NCBI GenBank assembly: GCA_016720855.1
Contig: JADKJU010000001.1
Coordinates: 1,233,501-1,297,500, forward strand
Origin: Betaproteobacteria bacterium
GTDB taxonomy: Bacteria > Pseudomonadota > Gammaproteobacteria > Burkholderiales > Usitatibacteraceae
Direction of reading: 5' to 3'
DNA length: 64,000 bases
A program made the position numbers and the translations under genes. A model generated the notes under the pieces. The model saw nothing but the letters and a program-made list of their open reading frames with translations, did not search any database and was not told the origin of the DNA. Shown here piece by piece: positions 8,714-16,946 of the stretch; positions within the stretch are counted from its first letter, which is position 1; each line of letters begins with the position of its first letter.

Positions 8714-9601
8714 ATGCGAATCCTCGCCCTGCCCCTCATGCTGCTCGCTGCCTGCGCGACGACCGCGCCTGCCGACCCCGCCTGGGAGCAATCGATCACC
8801 GACTGGCGCGCGCGCGCCGAGAAAAGCCTTCGCGCCGACAACGGCTGGCTCACCCTCGCCGGCCGCTTCGTGATGAAGCCGGGCGTCAATTCCTTCGGCA
8901 CCGGCGCGGCCAACGACATCGTCTTTCCGAAGGGCCTGGGCCCGGAGCGCATGGGCACGATCACGATCGCCGGCAGCAAGGTGACGATGACGCTGGCCCC
9001 CGGCCTCACGGTGCACAAGGAGGGCATGGACCTGGACGAGGTCGTGCTCGGCACCGATGTCGAGCACCGCGACTGGGTGACGATGGGGCGCCTGGCGATG
9101 CACGTGATCGAGCGCGAGGGGCGCTACGTGCTGCGCCTGGCCGACAACGAGAGCGAGGTGCGCAAGGGCTTCCGCACCCGCGTCTGGTACGCGCCCGACC
9201 CATCCTTCCGGGTGGACGCGAAGTTCGTCGCCTACCCGCCCGGACGGAAGGTCACGATCATCAACGTGCTGGACGAAGCCTCCGACGAGCCCGCGCCCGG
9301 CTACGTCGAGTTCGAACTGGGCGGACAGACCCACCGCCTCGACGCCGTCGGGAACGATGACGGACTCTTCTTCGTGCTGCGCGACGCCACCGCGGGCGAC
9401 ACGACCTATCGTCCCGGCCGCTTCCTGTACGTGGCGACGAAGCCCGAGCCCGGAAAGACATTCACCCTGGACCTGAACCGCGTGTACAACCCGCCGTGCG
9501 CGTTCAGCGAATTCACCACCTGCCCGCTTCCGCCGAAGCAGAATATCCTCAAGGTCCGCCTGGAGGCGGGGGAGAAGTATCCGCCGGACCGCGCCGGCTG
9601 A
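8714..9601 (+). CDS. DUF1684 family lipoprotein
   Basis: 295 aa. It has a lipoprotein signal with the cleavage cysteine at residue 14 (MLLAACATT). The mature part matches the DUF1684 pattern: WRARAEKSLRADNGWLTLAG near the N-terminus and the family-typical DLNRVYNPPCAFSEFTTCPLPP near the end. The family has no established biochemical role. The ATG at 8714 lies downstream of CAGGAG. Its TGA (9599-9601) falls inside a palindromic element that also holds the stop of the convergent mocA-like gene. Confidence 0.85.
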   Translation: MRILALPLMLLAACATTAPADPAWEQSITDWRARAEKSLRADNGWLTLAGRFVMKPGVNSFGTGAANDIVFPKGLGPERMGTITIAGSKVTMTLAPGLTVHKEGMDLDEVVLGTDVEHRDWVTMGRLAMHVIEREGRYVLRLADNESEVRKGFRTRVWYAPDPSFRVDAKFVAYPPGRKVTIINVLDEASDEPAPGYVEFELGGQTHRLDAVGNDDGLFFVLRDATAGDTTYRPGRFLYVATKPEPGKTFTLDLNRVYNPPCAFSEFTTCPLPPKQNILKVRLEAGEKYPPDRAG

Positions 9602-9630
9602 AATAATGGGGTCTGTCCCCTTTATTTCAG
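9598..9630. repeat. GGGGTCTGTCCCC palindromic element, copy 2 (single hairpin)
   Basis: CTGAAATAATGGGG (9598-9611), loop TCTGT, CCCCTTTATTTCAG (9617-9630); one mismatch between arms. It lies between two convergent genes and contains both stop codons (TGA at 9599-9601 on plus, TGA at 9629-9627 on minus). This copy has one GGGGTCTGTCCCC unit rather than two. Confidence 0.85.
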
Positions 9631-10205
9631 CCGACGGCAAGATCGCCGGGCATGTCGATGTCCACGAAGATGCCGGGATCGTTCACGCGGACCACCTCCA
9701 GCCACGCGCGGTGGCGTTCGATCACGCAGCGCGCACCCTCGTCGCCATCGAGCGCCGCCAGGTCGGCGTAGAGATCCTTCGAGAAACCCACCGGGTGGCC
9801 GCGCCTGCCGGTCGAATCCGCGGTGGCCGCCAGTTTCGCTCCGCGCGCCAGCGACTCGGCCAGGGCGCGATGGGTGGCGGGACGGATGAGCGGCATGTCG
9901 CCCAGGGCGATGAGCCAGCCGGCCGCGCCGGGCGAGGCCTTCACCCCGGCCGCGAGGCTCGCGCCGATCCCGCGGATCGCGTCCGGGGTCTCGAGCACTT
10001 CGCACCCGGCCTCTTCCAGCATCCGGCGCAGGCGTTCATCGCCGGGGCGCACCACGGCAAGGGCATGGCCCACCGCGTCGAGGATCGATTGCGCGGCACG
10101 CACGCCGACGGCCGCGCTCGAGCCGGCAGCGGCCGCGAGAAGCTTTCCGCCGCCGAAGCGCGAGCCCGTTCCTGCGCACAGGAGGATCGCGCGGATGGGC
10201 GTCAC
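9627..10205 (-). CDS. mocA: MocA-like molybdenum cofactor nucleotidyltransferase
   Basis: 192 aa, MobA-like NTP transferase fold. The nucleotide-binding start is AILLCAGTGSRFGGGKLL, followed by the metal-binding region LIALGDMPLI and RRGHPVGFSKDLY, the pattern of MocA/MobA enzymes that attach CMP or GMP to molybdopterin. The GTG start at 10205 overlaps the stop of the upstream small ORF (GTGA). It closes a minus-strand group that contains a molybdenum hydroxylase and XdhC, which favours a MocA-type role (cytidylylation for the xanthine oxidase family). The exact nucleotide is inferred from context. Confidence 0.8.
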   Translation of the reverse strand: MTPIRAILLCAGTGSRFGGGKLLAAAAGSSAAVGVRAAQSILDAVGHALAVVRPGDERLRRMLEEAGCEVLETPDAIRGIGASLAAGVKASPGAAGWLIALGDMPLIRPATHRALAESLARGAKLAATADSTGRRGHPVGFSKDLYADLAALDGDEGARCVIERHRAWLEVVRVNDPGIFVDIDMPGDLAVG

Positions 10206-10393
10206 GAGCCGTCCTTCCCGTTGCCGTACTCGGGGGCGTTCCAGAATCGCTCCATGGCGATGTAAGTGCAGGAAGCCGACCGGCCGAGAACGCCGGCACC
10301 GGCCCGGTGCACGAGCCCGTAGATCACCGAGCCGTAGAGGAGGATCTGCACGCTGTGGGCGACGAGCAGGAAGAGGCAGGCGGTGAAAACCAT
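10202..10393 (-). CDS. Small membrane protein of unknown function
   Basis: 63 aa. The first 30 residues form one hydrophobic segment (FTACLFLLVAHSVQILLYG) and the rest is polar, ending NAPEYGNGKDGS. I do not recognise a family. The ATG at 10393 follows a GGGGA ribosome-binding site. The stop overlaps the mocA-like start by four bases and the gene sits 29 bases after xdhC, which supports it as a real coupled gene rather than a chance frame. It could also be the remnant of a longer membrane protein. Confidence 0.55.
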   Translation of the reverse strand: MVFTACLFLLVAHSVQILLYGSVIYGLVHRAGAGVLGRSASCTYIAMERFWNAPEYGNGKDGS

Positions 10394-10422
10394 GGCCGAT
10401 TCCCCGCTGCGCGAAGCGCCGG

Positions 10423-11400
10423 CTACGCCAGGCGCCGAGAGGTCTCGGTGGTCATCCGGTCCAGCGCCAGGCCGTTGCGCGTGGCGATGAGGTCGGCCAG
10501 GATCGCCACGGCGATCTCCGGCGGCGTGCGCGAGCCGATGGCAAGGCCCACCGGGCCGCGAAGCCTCGCGATCTCGCGGGCGGAAAGGTCGAACCCCGCG
10601 AGGCGCTTCCTGCGCTCGGCGCTGGTCTGCTTCGAGCCCACCGCGCCCACGTAGAACGCTTCGGACTTGAGCGCTTCGAGCAGCGCCATGTCGTCCAGCT
10701 TCGGGTCGTGCGAAACGGTGAGGATGACGGTGTGGCCGTCGGGCCTGATCGCGAGCACCGCGTCATCGGGCATGCCCTCGACCAGGATCGCCCCGGGCAC
10801 GCGCCAGGCCAGGCGGTACTCCTCGCGCGGGTCGCACACGAACACGCGGTAATCGACGGTGGTGGCCATCTCCGCGAGGTAGTGGGCGATCTCCGAGGCG
10901 CCGATGATGAGCATGCGCCAGCGCGGTCCGTGGATGCTGGTGAAGCGCGCATCGGTGCGCTCGCACTCGTCCGTGGGCTGCGCGGGCGCGAAGCTCCAGG
11001 CGCCTGTTGCGAGATCGACACGGCGCCCGATCACCTTGCCGCTTTCGATATGGGCCAGGAGCGCCTCGAGGTCCGCCACGGGAAGCTCCGCCTCGATGAT
11101 GACCTCGAGCTTGCCGCCGCAGGGCAGTCCGAAGCGGCGCGCTTCGTCGCTGGAGACGCCGTAGGAAATGAAATGCGGAACGCGCCCGGTGAACTCCTCG
11201 CGCCGGGCGACGAGGTCGTCCTCGATGCAGCCGCCGGAGACCGAGCCCACGAGGATGCCGTCGTCGCGCATCGCGAGGAGCGAGCCGGGCGGTCGCGGGC
11301 TCGCGCCGAATGTCCGCGCCACCGTGACGAGCCACGCACGGCGTCCCGCCCGCTGCCACGCGAGCGCGTTTTCAAGGACGTCGAGATCGAGGCTCTGCAT
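10423..11400 (-). CDS. xdhC: XdhC/CoxI family molybdoenzyme maturation factor
   Basis: 325 aa. The N-terminal XdhC/CoxI domain has VARTFGASPRPPGSLLAM and VGSVSGGCIEDDLV; the C-terminal Rossmann-type domain has LIIGASEIAHYLA, TVILTVSHDPKLDD and YVGAVGSKQTSAERR. XdhC proteins bind molybdenum cofactor, promote addition of the terminal sulfido ligand and insert it into xanthine dehydrogenase-type enzymes. It sits on the same strand as iorAB and the mocA-like gene, so it most likely matures the IorAB-type enzyme encoded here. ATG at 11400. Confidence 0.92.
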   Translation of the reverse strand: MQSLDLDVLENALAWQRAGRRAWLVTVARTFGASPRPPGSLLAMRDDGILVGSVSGGCIEDDLVARREEFTGRVPHFISYGVSSDEARRFGLPCGGKLEVIIEAELPVADLEALLAHIESGKVIGRRVDLATGAWSFAPAQPTDECERTDARFTSIHGPRWRMLIIGASEIAHYLAEMATTVDYRVFVCDPREEYRLAWRVPGAILVEGMPDDAVLAIRPDGHTVILTVSHDPKLDDMALLEALKSEAFYVGAVGSKQTSAERRKRLAGFDLSAREIARLRGPVGLAIGSRTPPEIAVAILADLIATRNGLALDRMTTETSRRLA

Positions 11401-11430
11401 GGCCGGAAATATATACCACCGGCCCGGGTT

Positions 11431-12294
11431 TCACTTCGGTCCGGAAGCCTCGAGCGCGCGCGCGGGAACGCGGAACAGCTCCCGCAAGGCCGCGCGGTAC
11501 TGCTCGGTCCCGACGGCCGAGAGGTTGTGATGGGTGCCGCCTTCGACGCGGATGAAGCGCTTGGGAGAGGTGCCCGCGGCGAACAGGCGCTCGCCCATCT
11601 CGTAGGGAACCACCGAATCGCTCGTGCCGTGCACGACGATGAGCGGGGGACGCACCTTCGGGAGCTTGGAGAGCGTGTCGAACTCCTGCGTGAGGATCAA
11701 CCCCACCGGCAACAGGCGCCAGGCGGTGTGATCCACCATGTCGCGGATGGAGGTGAAGGTGGCTTCCAGAACCACGCCGGAGGCCTCGGGATGGCGCACC
11801 GCCAGCTCCGTGGCGATGGCCCCGCCCAGGGAGTGCCCGACGATGTAGCGCTCGCGCGAGGGCTCGGTCCTGCCGAGCCAGGCCCAGGCCGCTTCCGCGT
11901 CCTCGTAGGCGAGTTCCTCCGAGGGCGACACGTTCGTGCTCTTGCCGAAGCCGCGGTAGTCGATCGCGAGCACGCTGAAGCCGAGCTTTCGCCACCGTTC
12001 GATGCGCGTCACGCTGCCGGTCAGGTTCCAGCGCGCGCCGTGCAGATAGAGCAGCACCGGTGCCGACTCGTCGTCCGCCGGCGCCCAGAACGCGTTCAGC
12101 GTGTCGCCGTTGGCGCCGACGGGAATCGAGCGCTCCTCGTACTGGAGGCCGGCGTTCCGGTACCCCCCCCAGACGCCCTGGGTCGGGCGGAAGATGAGCT
12201 CGCCCTGCTTCTCGGTGAGGTAGGCGCAGCCCGCAGCCGCCGCGGCCAGGACCAGCGCCGCCACGGCGCGGGCGATGAGAGTTCGCACGGTCAT
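11431..12294 (-). CDS. Alpha/beta hydrolase lipoprotein
   Basis: 287 aa. The signal peptide ends in a lipobox (AAAAGCAYL; cysteine 23). The serine hydrolase fold shows an oxyanion loop YLHGARWNLTG, the nucleophile elbow VGHSLGG (S155), an acid in VVHGTSDSVVP and a histidine in GGTHHNLS. It resembles the serine aminopeptidase/BEM46-like hydrolases; substrate unknown. It lies 30 bases upstream of xdhC on the same strand, so it may be cotranscribed with it, but no metabolic link to molybdenum enzymes is evident. Confidence 0.85.
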   Translation of the reverse strand: MTVRTLIARAVAALVLAAAAAGCAYLTEKQGELIFRPTQGVWGGYRNAGLQYEERSIPVGANGDTLNAFWAPADDESAPVLLYLHGARWNLTGSVTRIERWRKLGFSVLAIDYRGFGKSTNVSPSEELAYEDAEAAWAWLGRTEPSRERYIVGHSLGGAIATELAVRHPEASGVVLEATFTSIRDMVDHTAWRLLPVGLILTQEFDTLSKLPKVRPPLIVVHGTSDSVVPYEMGERLFAAGTSPKRFIRVEGGTHHNLSAVGTEQYRAALRELFRVPARALEASGPK

Positions 12295-12337
12295 GCTGCC
12301 GCCGTCTCGTGCCGCGGCCAGGATGGGGCGCTTCGAC

Positions 12338-12517
12338 CTACTTCGGGCTGAAGATCACCGGGGTGTGAGTGCTGCGCACCCCCCGCGATTCCAGGACGAC
12401 AAGCGTGCCCAGCGCCACCAGGACGACGGCGACGAGCGCCACGATCTCCGCGACCGGGTTCGTGAGGAACTTCCAGAGCTGCCTTTGCCATTCGTTATGC
12501 CGTATGCGAAGTCCCAT
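12338..12517 (-). CDS. Small single-pass membrane protein
   Basis: 59 aa, starting MGLRIRHNEWQRQLWKF, then one transmembrane helix (VAEIVALVAVVLVALGTLVV) and a short polar tail. The ATG at 12517 follows GGAGGACAGTG, an excellent ribosome-binding site, which rules out the longer frame to 12610. I do not recognise the family. It lies between iorB and the hydrolase lipoprotein on the same strand. Confidence 0.6.
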   Translation of the reverse strand: MGLRIRHNEWQRQLWKFLTNPVAEIVALVAVVLVALGTLVVLESRGVRSTHTPVIFSPK

Positions 12518-12859
12518 CACTGTCCTCCCGAAGCCCCAGGGTTCGCCGGCCTCTTCGGGCACCGGTCGATCCATCAGGATTGCCGAGCGACTCCTGCGAG
12601 CCGGCCGCACGCCAGATCCGGTCAGACCGCATCCGGGCGCAACGGTTCAATGCAAAGCACACTTCGGGCCATTCGACGTCGGGCTCGAAAGGGCATTGTC
12701 TCATTCGTTGGCGGGGGCATCAGCGATGGGACGGGGGTGAGGCATGTCCTATGGAATCCTGGGCATGCAAGTGTGACCGTCGGATGGGTGCCCGGAAATT
12801 CGAAGGACCTGCTTCCCTTCCCCCTGCCTCCTCCGGTCCCGCCTACCTCTCGCGAGGGA
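12518..12859. other. Intergenic stretch, no gene seen
   Basis: About 340 bases between iorB and the small membrane protein. No open frame with a good start, no tRNA and no strong hairpin with a T-run was seen. The first bases hold the ribosome-binding site of the small membrane protein; a promoter for the four genes downstream may lie here, but no clear -35/-10 pair is visible. Confidence 0.5.
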
Positions 12860-15019
12860 TCAAGCCCATTTGGTCTTGCCCAGCGGCAGCACGCGCGGGC
12901 GCTTGCCGGTGAGGGCGAAGATCGCATTGGCGACGGCGGGTGCGATGGGCGGGGTGCCCGGCTCGCCGACGCCGGTGGGCCTGTCGGCGGTGGAAGGGAC
13001 GATGTGCACTTCGACCTTCGGCATCTCGGGCATGCGCAGGACGGGGTAGTCGTGGAAGTTGGACTGCTGCACCTTGCCGTCCTTGAAGGTGATGGCCCCG
13101 TGCAGCGCCGCGGAGAGGCCGAAGGCGATGGCGCCCTGCACCTGCGCCTCCACGGTGAGCGGGTTCACGACGAGGCCGCAGTCGAAGGCCGCGACGACGC
13201 GGTGCACCTTCACCGCGCCGTCCACGATCGAGACTTCCGCCACCTGCGCGCAGACGCTGTTGAAGGACTCGTGCACTGCGATGCCGCGCGCGCGTCCACT
13301 GGGCAAGGGCGTGCCCCAGCCGGCTTTCAGCGCGGCGAGCTCGAGTGTTGCGAGGACACGCGGGTGCTTCGCGAGGAGCTTGCGGCGGAAGGCGACCGGG
13401 TCCTGTCCGGCGGCCGCGGCCAGCTCGTCGATCATCGTCTCCATCACGAAGGCAGTATGCGAATGGCCCACGGACCGCCACCAGAGCGAGGTGATGGCCG
13501 ACTTCGGCGAGTGCAGCGTGACACCCAGGTTCGCGATGTCATAGGGCGTGTCGCTCACGCCTTCGACCGAGGTCTCGTCGATGCCTTCCTTGACCATGAA
13601 GGGCTCGAAGGCCGTCCCCGCAATGATCGACTGGCCGACGATGGTGTGGTTCCAGCCGACCACGGCGCCATGCGCGTCGATGCCGGCTTCCACGCGGTGC
13701 ACGTACATCGGCCGGTAGTAGCCGCCGCGAATGTCGTCCTCGCGCGTCCACACCGTCTTCACCGGCACCTTCACGCTCTTCGCGATTTCGCAGGCCTCGA
13801 TCACGTAGTCCGAGGACGGGTTCGCGCGCCGCCCGAAGCCGCCGCCCGCGGGCAGGGTGTTGAGCTTCACCTTGTCCGGGGTGAGCCCGAGCACCTTGGC
13901 CGCGGCGCCCTGGTCCACGGTCTGGAACTGCGAACCGCACCAGATCTCGGCGGAGTCGCCGCGGAACTCGACGGTGCAGTTGAGGGGCTCCATCGGCGCG
14001 TGGGCGAGGAACGGCACCTCGTATTCGGCAACGACGGTCTTCGCGGCGGACTTGATCGCGGCCGGGTCGGCGGGCTTCTTCGCCATCGCTCCGGGCTGCT
14101 TCGCGAGCTCGCCATACTGCTGGCGAAGACTTTCGGAGGCGAGCACCGCGCCCGGGGCAGGGGTCCATTGGATCTCGAGCGCGTCGCGCCCCTTCTTCGC
14201 CGCCCAGAAGCTCTTCGCGACGACGGCCACGCCGTTCGAGATCTGCACGACGTGCGTGACGCCCGGCACGCCCTTCACCTTCTCCGCGCTGAACGAGGCC
14301 ACCTTCGCGCCGAACACCGGCGGGTGCGCCACGAGCGCCGTGTGCAGGTTGGGCCGCTTCATGTCCATGCCGAAGACGGTGACGGCATTCACCTTGTCGG
14401 CCGAGTCGATGCGGCGCGTGGGCTTGCCGATCAGCTTGAACTGCTTCGTGGCCTTGAGCTCCACCTTTTCCGGCACCGGGAGCTTCCCGGCCGCCTCTGC
14501 GAGACTCCCGTAGGAGGCTTTCCTGCCGCCCGGCCCGAGGATGAAGCCCTTCTCGGCCCGGCACGCCTCGGGTTTCGCCTTCCACTGGGACGCGGCGGCG
14601 GCCACGAGCATCGTGCGTGCCTGCGCGCCCACGGTGCGCAGCTGCGTCCAGGAGTCGCCCACGCTCATCGAGCCGCCCGTCATCTGCATGCCGAAGCTCG
14701 TGTGCACGTATTCGGGCGCGGCGGGCGCGAGCTCGGCGCGCACCTTCGACCAGTCGCACTCCAGCTCCTCGGCCACCAGCATGGGCAGCGCCGTGGTCAC
14801 GCCCTGGCCGAACTCGAGGTTCTTCACCATCACGGTCACGGAGCCGTCCTTCGCGATGCGCAGGAATGCGTTCGGGTTCACGGGCGCCTTGGGCGCGCCC
14901 TGGGCGTGCGCGAGGCGCTGGCGCTCGGGAAGCCAGAAGCCGATCACCAGCCCGCCGGCGATCGCCGTCGTGGACTTGAGGAAGGCGCGGCGCGACGTGC
15001 TCTTCGGAGCGGTTCTCAT
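12860..15019 (-). CDS. iorB: Molybdopterin-binding subunit of an aldehyde/isoquinoline oxidoreductase
   Basis: 719 aa. It begins with a Tat signal (SRRAFLKSTTAIAGGLVIGF), so the folded enzyme is exported. The rest matches the large subunit of two-component molybdenum hydroxylases such as isoquinoline 1-oxidoreductase beta: LEFGQGVTTALPMLVAEELE, GGGFGRRANPSSDYVIEA, and near the end GVGEPGTPPIAPAVANAIF with the catalytic glutamate (E686). There is no FAD-binding subunit nearby, as usual for this subgroup. The ATG at 15019 overlaps the TGA of the iron-sulfur subunit. The actual substrate cannot be told from sequence. Confidence 0.92.
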   Translation of the reverse strand: MRTAPKSTSRRAFLKSTTAIAGGLVIGFWLPERQRLAHAQGAPKAPVNPNAFLRIAKDGSVTVMVKNLEFGQGVTTALPMLVAEELECDWSKVRAELAPAAPEYVHTSFGMQMTGGSMSVGDSWTQLRTVGAQARTMLVAAAASQWKAKPEACRAEKGFILGPGGRKASYGSLAEAAGKLPVPEKVELKATKQFKLIGKPTRRIDSADKVNAVTVFGMDMKRPNLHTALVAHPPVFGAKVASFSAEKVKGVPGVTHVVQISNGVAVVAKSFWAAKKGRDALEIQWTPAPGAVLASESLRQQYGELAKQPGAMAKKPADPAAIKSAAKTVVAEYEVPFLAHAPMEPLNCTVEFRGDSAEIWCGSQFQTVDQGAAAKVLGLTPDKVKLNTLPAGGGFGRRANPSSDYVIEACEIAKSVKVPVKTVWTREDDIRGGYYRPMYVHRVEAGIDAHGAVVGWNHTIVGQSIIAGTAFEPFMVKEGIDETSVEGVSDTPYDIANLGVTLHSPKSAITSLWWRSVGHSHTAFVMETMIDELAAAAGQDPVAFRRKLLAKHPRVLATLELAALKAGWGTPLPSGRARGIAVHESFNSVCAQVAEVSIVDGAVKVHRVVAAFDCGLVVNPLTVEAQVQGAIAFGLSAALHGAITFKDGKVQQSNFHDYPVLRMPEMPKVEVHIVPSTADRPTGVGEPGTPPIAPAVANAIFALTGKRPRVLPLGKTKWA

Positions 15020-15501
15020 GACACGCTCCCGGGCGTCTTCTTCGTGAGCGCCGCGGCCGCCGTCTTGATGCCCTCGCGGATGCGCGGGTAGGTGCCGCAG
15101 CGGCACAGGTTGCCTTCCATGGCGGCGTCGATGTCCGCATCCGAGGGCGACTTGTTCTTCGCGAGCAGCGCCACCGCCGCCATCACCTGGCCGGGCTGGC
15201 AATAGCCGCACTGCACCACGTCCTTGTCGATCCAGGCGCCTTTCACTGCCTTCGCGACGGGGTTGGTGGCGGCGAGACCCTCGATCGTGCTGATTCGCTT
15301 GCCCGAGACGTCCGCCACCTTCACCGAACAGGAAAACTCGGGCTCCCCGTTGATGTGCACGGTGCACGCGCCGCACTGCGCGCGCCCGCAGCCGTACTTG
15401 GTGCCGGTGAGGCCGAGGCTGTCGCGAAGCACCCACAGCAGGGGGGTGTCGGGGTCGGCATTGAATTCGACCGGCTGGCCGTTGACGGAGAACTTGACCA
15501 T
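15016..15501 (-). CDS. iorA: (2Fe-2S)-binding subunit of a molybdenum hydroxylase
   Basis: 161 aa with two [2Fe-2S] clusters. The plant-ferredoxin-type cluster uses C38, C43, C46 and C58 (YGCGRAQCGACTVHINGEP); the second uses C98, C101, C133 and C135 (QCGYCQPGQVM and NLCRCGTYPRI). It passes electrons from the molybdenum site of the IorB partner, encoded by the overlapping next gene. It has no signal peptide and would be carried out by the Tat signal of IorB. The extra C-terminal tail (KKTPGSVS) is short. ATG at 15501. Divergent from the NTF2-like gene. Confidence 0.93.
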   Translation of the reverse strand: MVKFSVNGQPVEFNADPDTPLLWVLRDSLGLTGTKYGCGRAQCGACTVHINGEPEFSCSVKVADVSGKRISTIEGLAATNPVAKAVKGAWIDKDVVQCGYCQPGQVMAAVALLAKNKSPSDADIDAAMEGNLCRCGTYPRIREGIKTAAAALTKKTPGSVS

Positions 15502-15616
15502 GGATGGGCTCCTCGAAAGTCCGGAAAGACGGAGAAGGGCGACATTATGGGGGAATCCGGGAGGCCCGGATCAAGGGCGTTTGGTATCATTTCGCCGCCA
15601 ACCTCCCCGCCTCTCC

Positions 15617-16063
15617 ATGCCTCCCCGCACCCGCAAGCTCTTCCCCACGCCCGACGACGCCGAGAGCGCCTTTTACGAAGCCTTCGAACGCGCCGACCTG
15701 GCCGCCATGATGGTGGTCTGGGCCGAAGGTGACGACGTGGTGTGTGTGCACCCGGCCGGCCCGCGCCTCACCGGCTTCGAGGCCGTGCGCGAGAGCTGGA
15801 TGCAGATCTTCGCGGGCAACGTGAAGCTCTCGGTGCGCGTGACCGAGTCGCGGCGCCTCGACGGCCCGTCGGTGGCGGTGCGTTCGGTGGTGGAATCGAT
15901 CACCGCGCCGGGCACGGAATCCTCGCCGCAGACGGTGAACGCGACGAACGTCTATGTGCTCACCGATGCCGGCTGGCGCATCGCGATGCACCATGCGTCG
16001 CCCCCCGAGCAGCTTGCGGCCCCCGCGGAAGACGAGGCGGAACAGCCGCATACGCTGCACTGA
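15617..16063 (+). CDS. NTF2/SnoaL-like fold protein
   Basis: 148 aa. The pattern fits a small SnoaL_3-type alpha+beta barrel: AFYEAFERADLAAMMVVWAE, VVCVHPAGPRLTGFEAVRES, and ATNVYVLTDAGWRIAMHHAS near the end. Such proteins are often described as ketosteroid-isomerase-like; function cannot be assigned. The ATG at 15617 is the first start after the divergent iorA promoter region; the frame is open further upstream only as shadow sequence. Confidence 0.8.
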   Translation: MPPRTRKLFPTPDDAESAFYEAFERADLAAMMVVWAEGDDVVCVHPAGPRLTGFEAVRESWMQIFAGNVKLSVRVTESRRLDGPSVAVRSVVESITAPGTESSPQTVNATNVYVLTDAGWRIAMHHASPPEQLAAPAEDEAEQPHTLH

Positions 16064-16447
16064 CGAAGGCCGGGGAGTCCGAGGGCTCCCTTGCCGGGTG
16101 CGATTTGCCTGGCACGAACCGGGCAAGTCTTACGGCGCGATGATCGCCGTCTTGTCGGTGTCCCTCGTGAAATTGCACCTCTACGCGGCTAAAGCACGGC
16201 TTCCAACCGGCGGCTGGGTTGCGAAGGTCCCTTGGCAATCTCCCGTCACCGGATATCTGACGCCTGCATCCCTCGTCAGCTTCAACAGAACGCCCGCACC
16301 ATTGCAGAACGTGCCGGACGCCTGCCGGATGAACGGGTTCGACTGGTCGCCCGATTCGGCAGCGTTGTGGGCGATGGCGGCGTGGCGGAAAGCGCTCGCA
16401 GAGTCCTGTTCATCCTGACTCCCGCTCCGGTGATTTTCTCCGGGCTC
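16064..16447. other. Intergenic stretch, no gene seen
   Basis: About 385 bases between convergent genes. Several open frames pass through but none has a plausible start, codon pattern or recognisable product. A short inverted repeat (CCGGTGATTTTCTCCGG, 16425-16441) lies just beyond the stop of the minus-strand gene and could be a weak terminator. Confidence 0.4.
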
Positions 16448-16867
16448 TTACTTGCCGTACTTCTTCTGCATCTCGATGGCCAGGGCCTGGGCGTCCTCGT
16501 TGCTCATGTTCTGCAGTTCGCTCGTCGACTTGCCGGTTGCGGCGCGGGTGGGATCTGCCTTGGCGCTTCCCCGGGAGGCCCGGGTGTACTCCGCCGCCTG
16601 CTTGTTGATGGCGGCCATCTTCTTGTCGTAGATCGCCTTCACCTCGGCGTCGGACTTGCCCTTGCCTTCCGCGCCGACCGCCTCTCGCTGGTATTGCTTC
16701 ATCCTGTCGTCCTGCTGGCGCTTGATTTCAGCCTTCTTCCGGGCGGCTTCCTGCTGTTCGGCCTTGCGCTGGGCCGCCTCGCGCGCTTCGAGCGCGGCGT
16801 CGTAGTCGGCAAAGGCGGGCGCGGACAGCATGCCGGCCAGGCAGGCGATGAGGGCAAGTCGTTTCAT
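16448..16867 (-). CDS. Small exported charged coiled-coil protein
   Basis: 139 aa. It has a Sec signal peptide (MKRLALIACLAGMLSAPAFA), then a mature region rich in Ala, Lys, Glu and Gln (EAREAAQRKAEQQEAARKKA) that should form a helix or coiled coil. Family not recognised. The ATG at 16867 is 80 bases after the kinase stop on the same strand, so it may be cotranscribed with the kinase, but there is no direct evidence of a functional link. Confidence 0.65.
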   Translation of the reverse strand: MKRLALIACLAGMLSAPAFADYDAALEAREAAQRKAEQQEAARKKAEIKRQQDDRMKQYQREAVGAEGKGKSDAEVKAIYDKKMAAINKQAAEYTRASRGSAKADPTRAATGKSTSELQNMSNEDAQALAIEMQKKYGK

Positions 16868-16946
16868 GGTCGATCCTTTGCGTTCCGGCGCCGGCACCCT
16901 GCAGGCGCTCCCTGAACGGATGAACGGGAAATGCGGCCGGATCCGG

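Noticed and set aside
12275..15091. A 938-codon plus-strand open frame
   Set aside because: Antisense of iorB, with His/Arg-rich composition and no recognisable domain.
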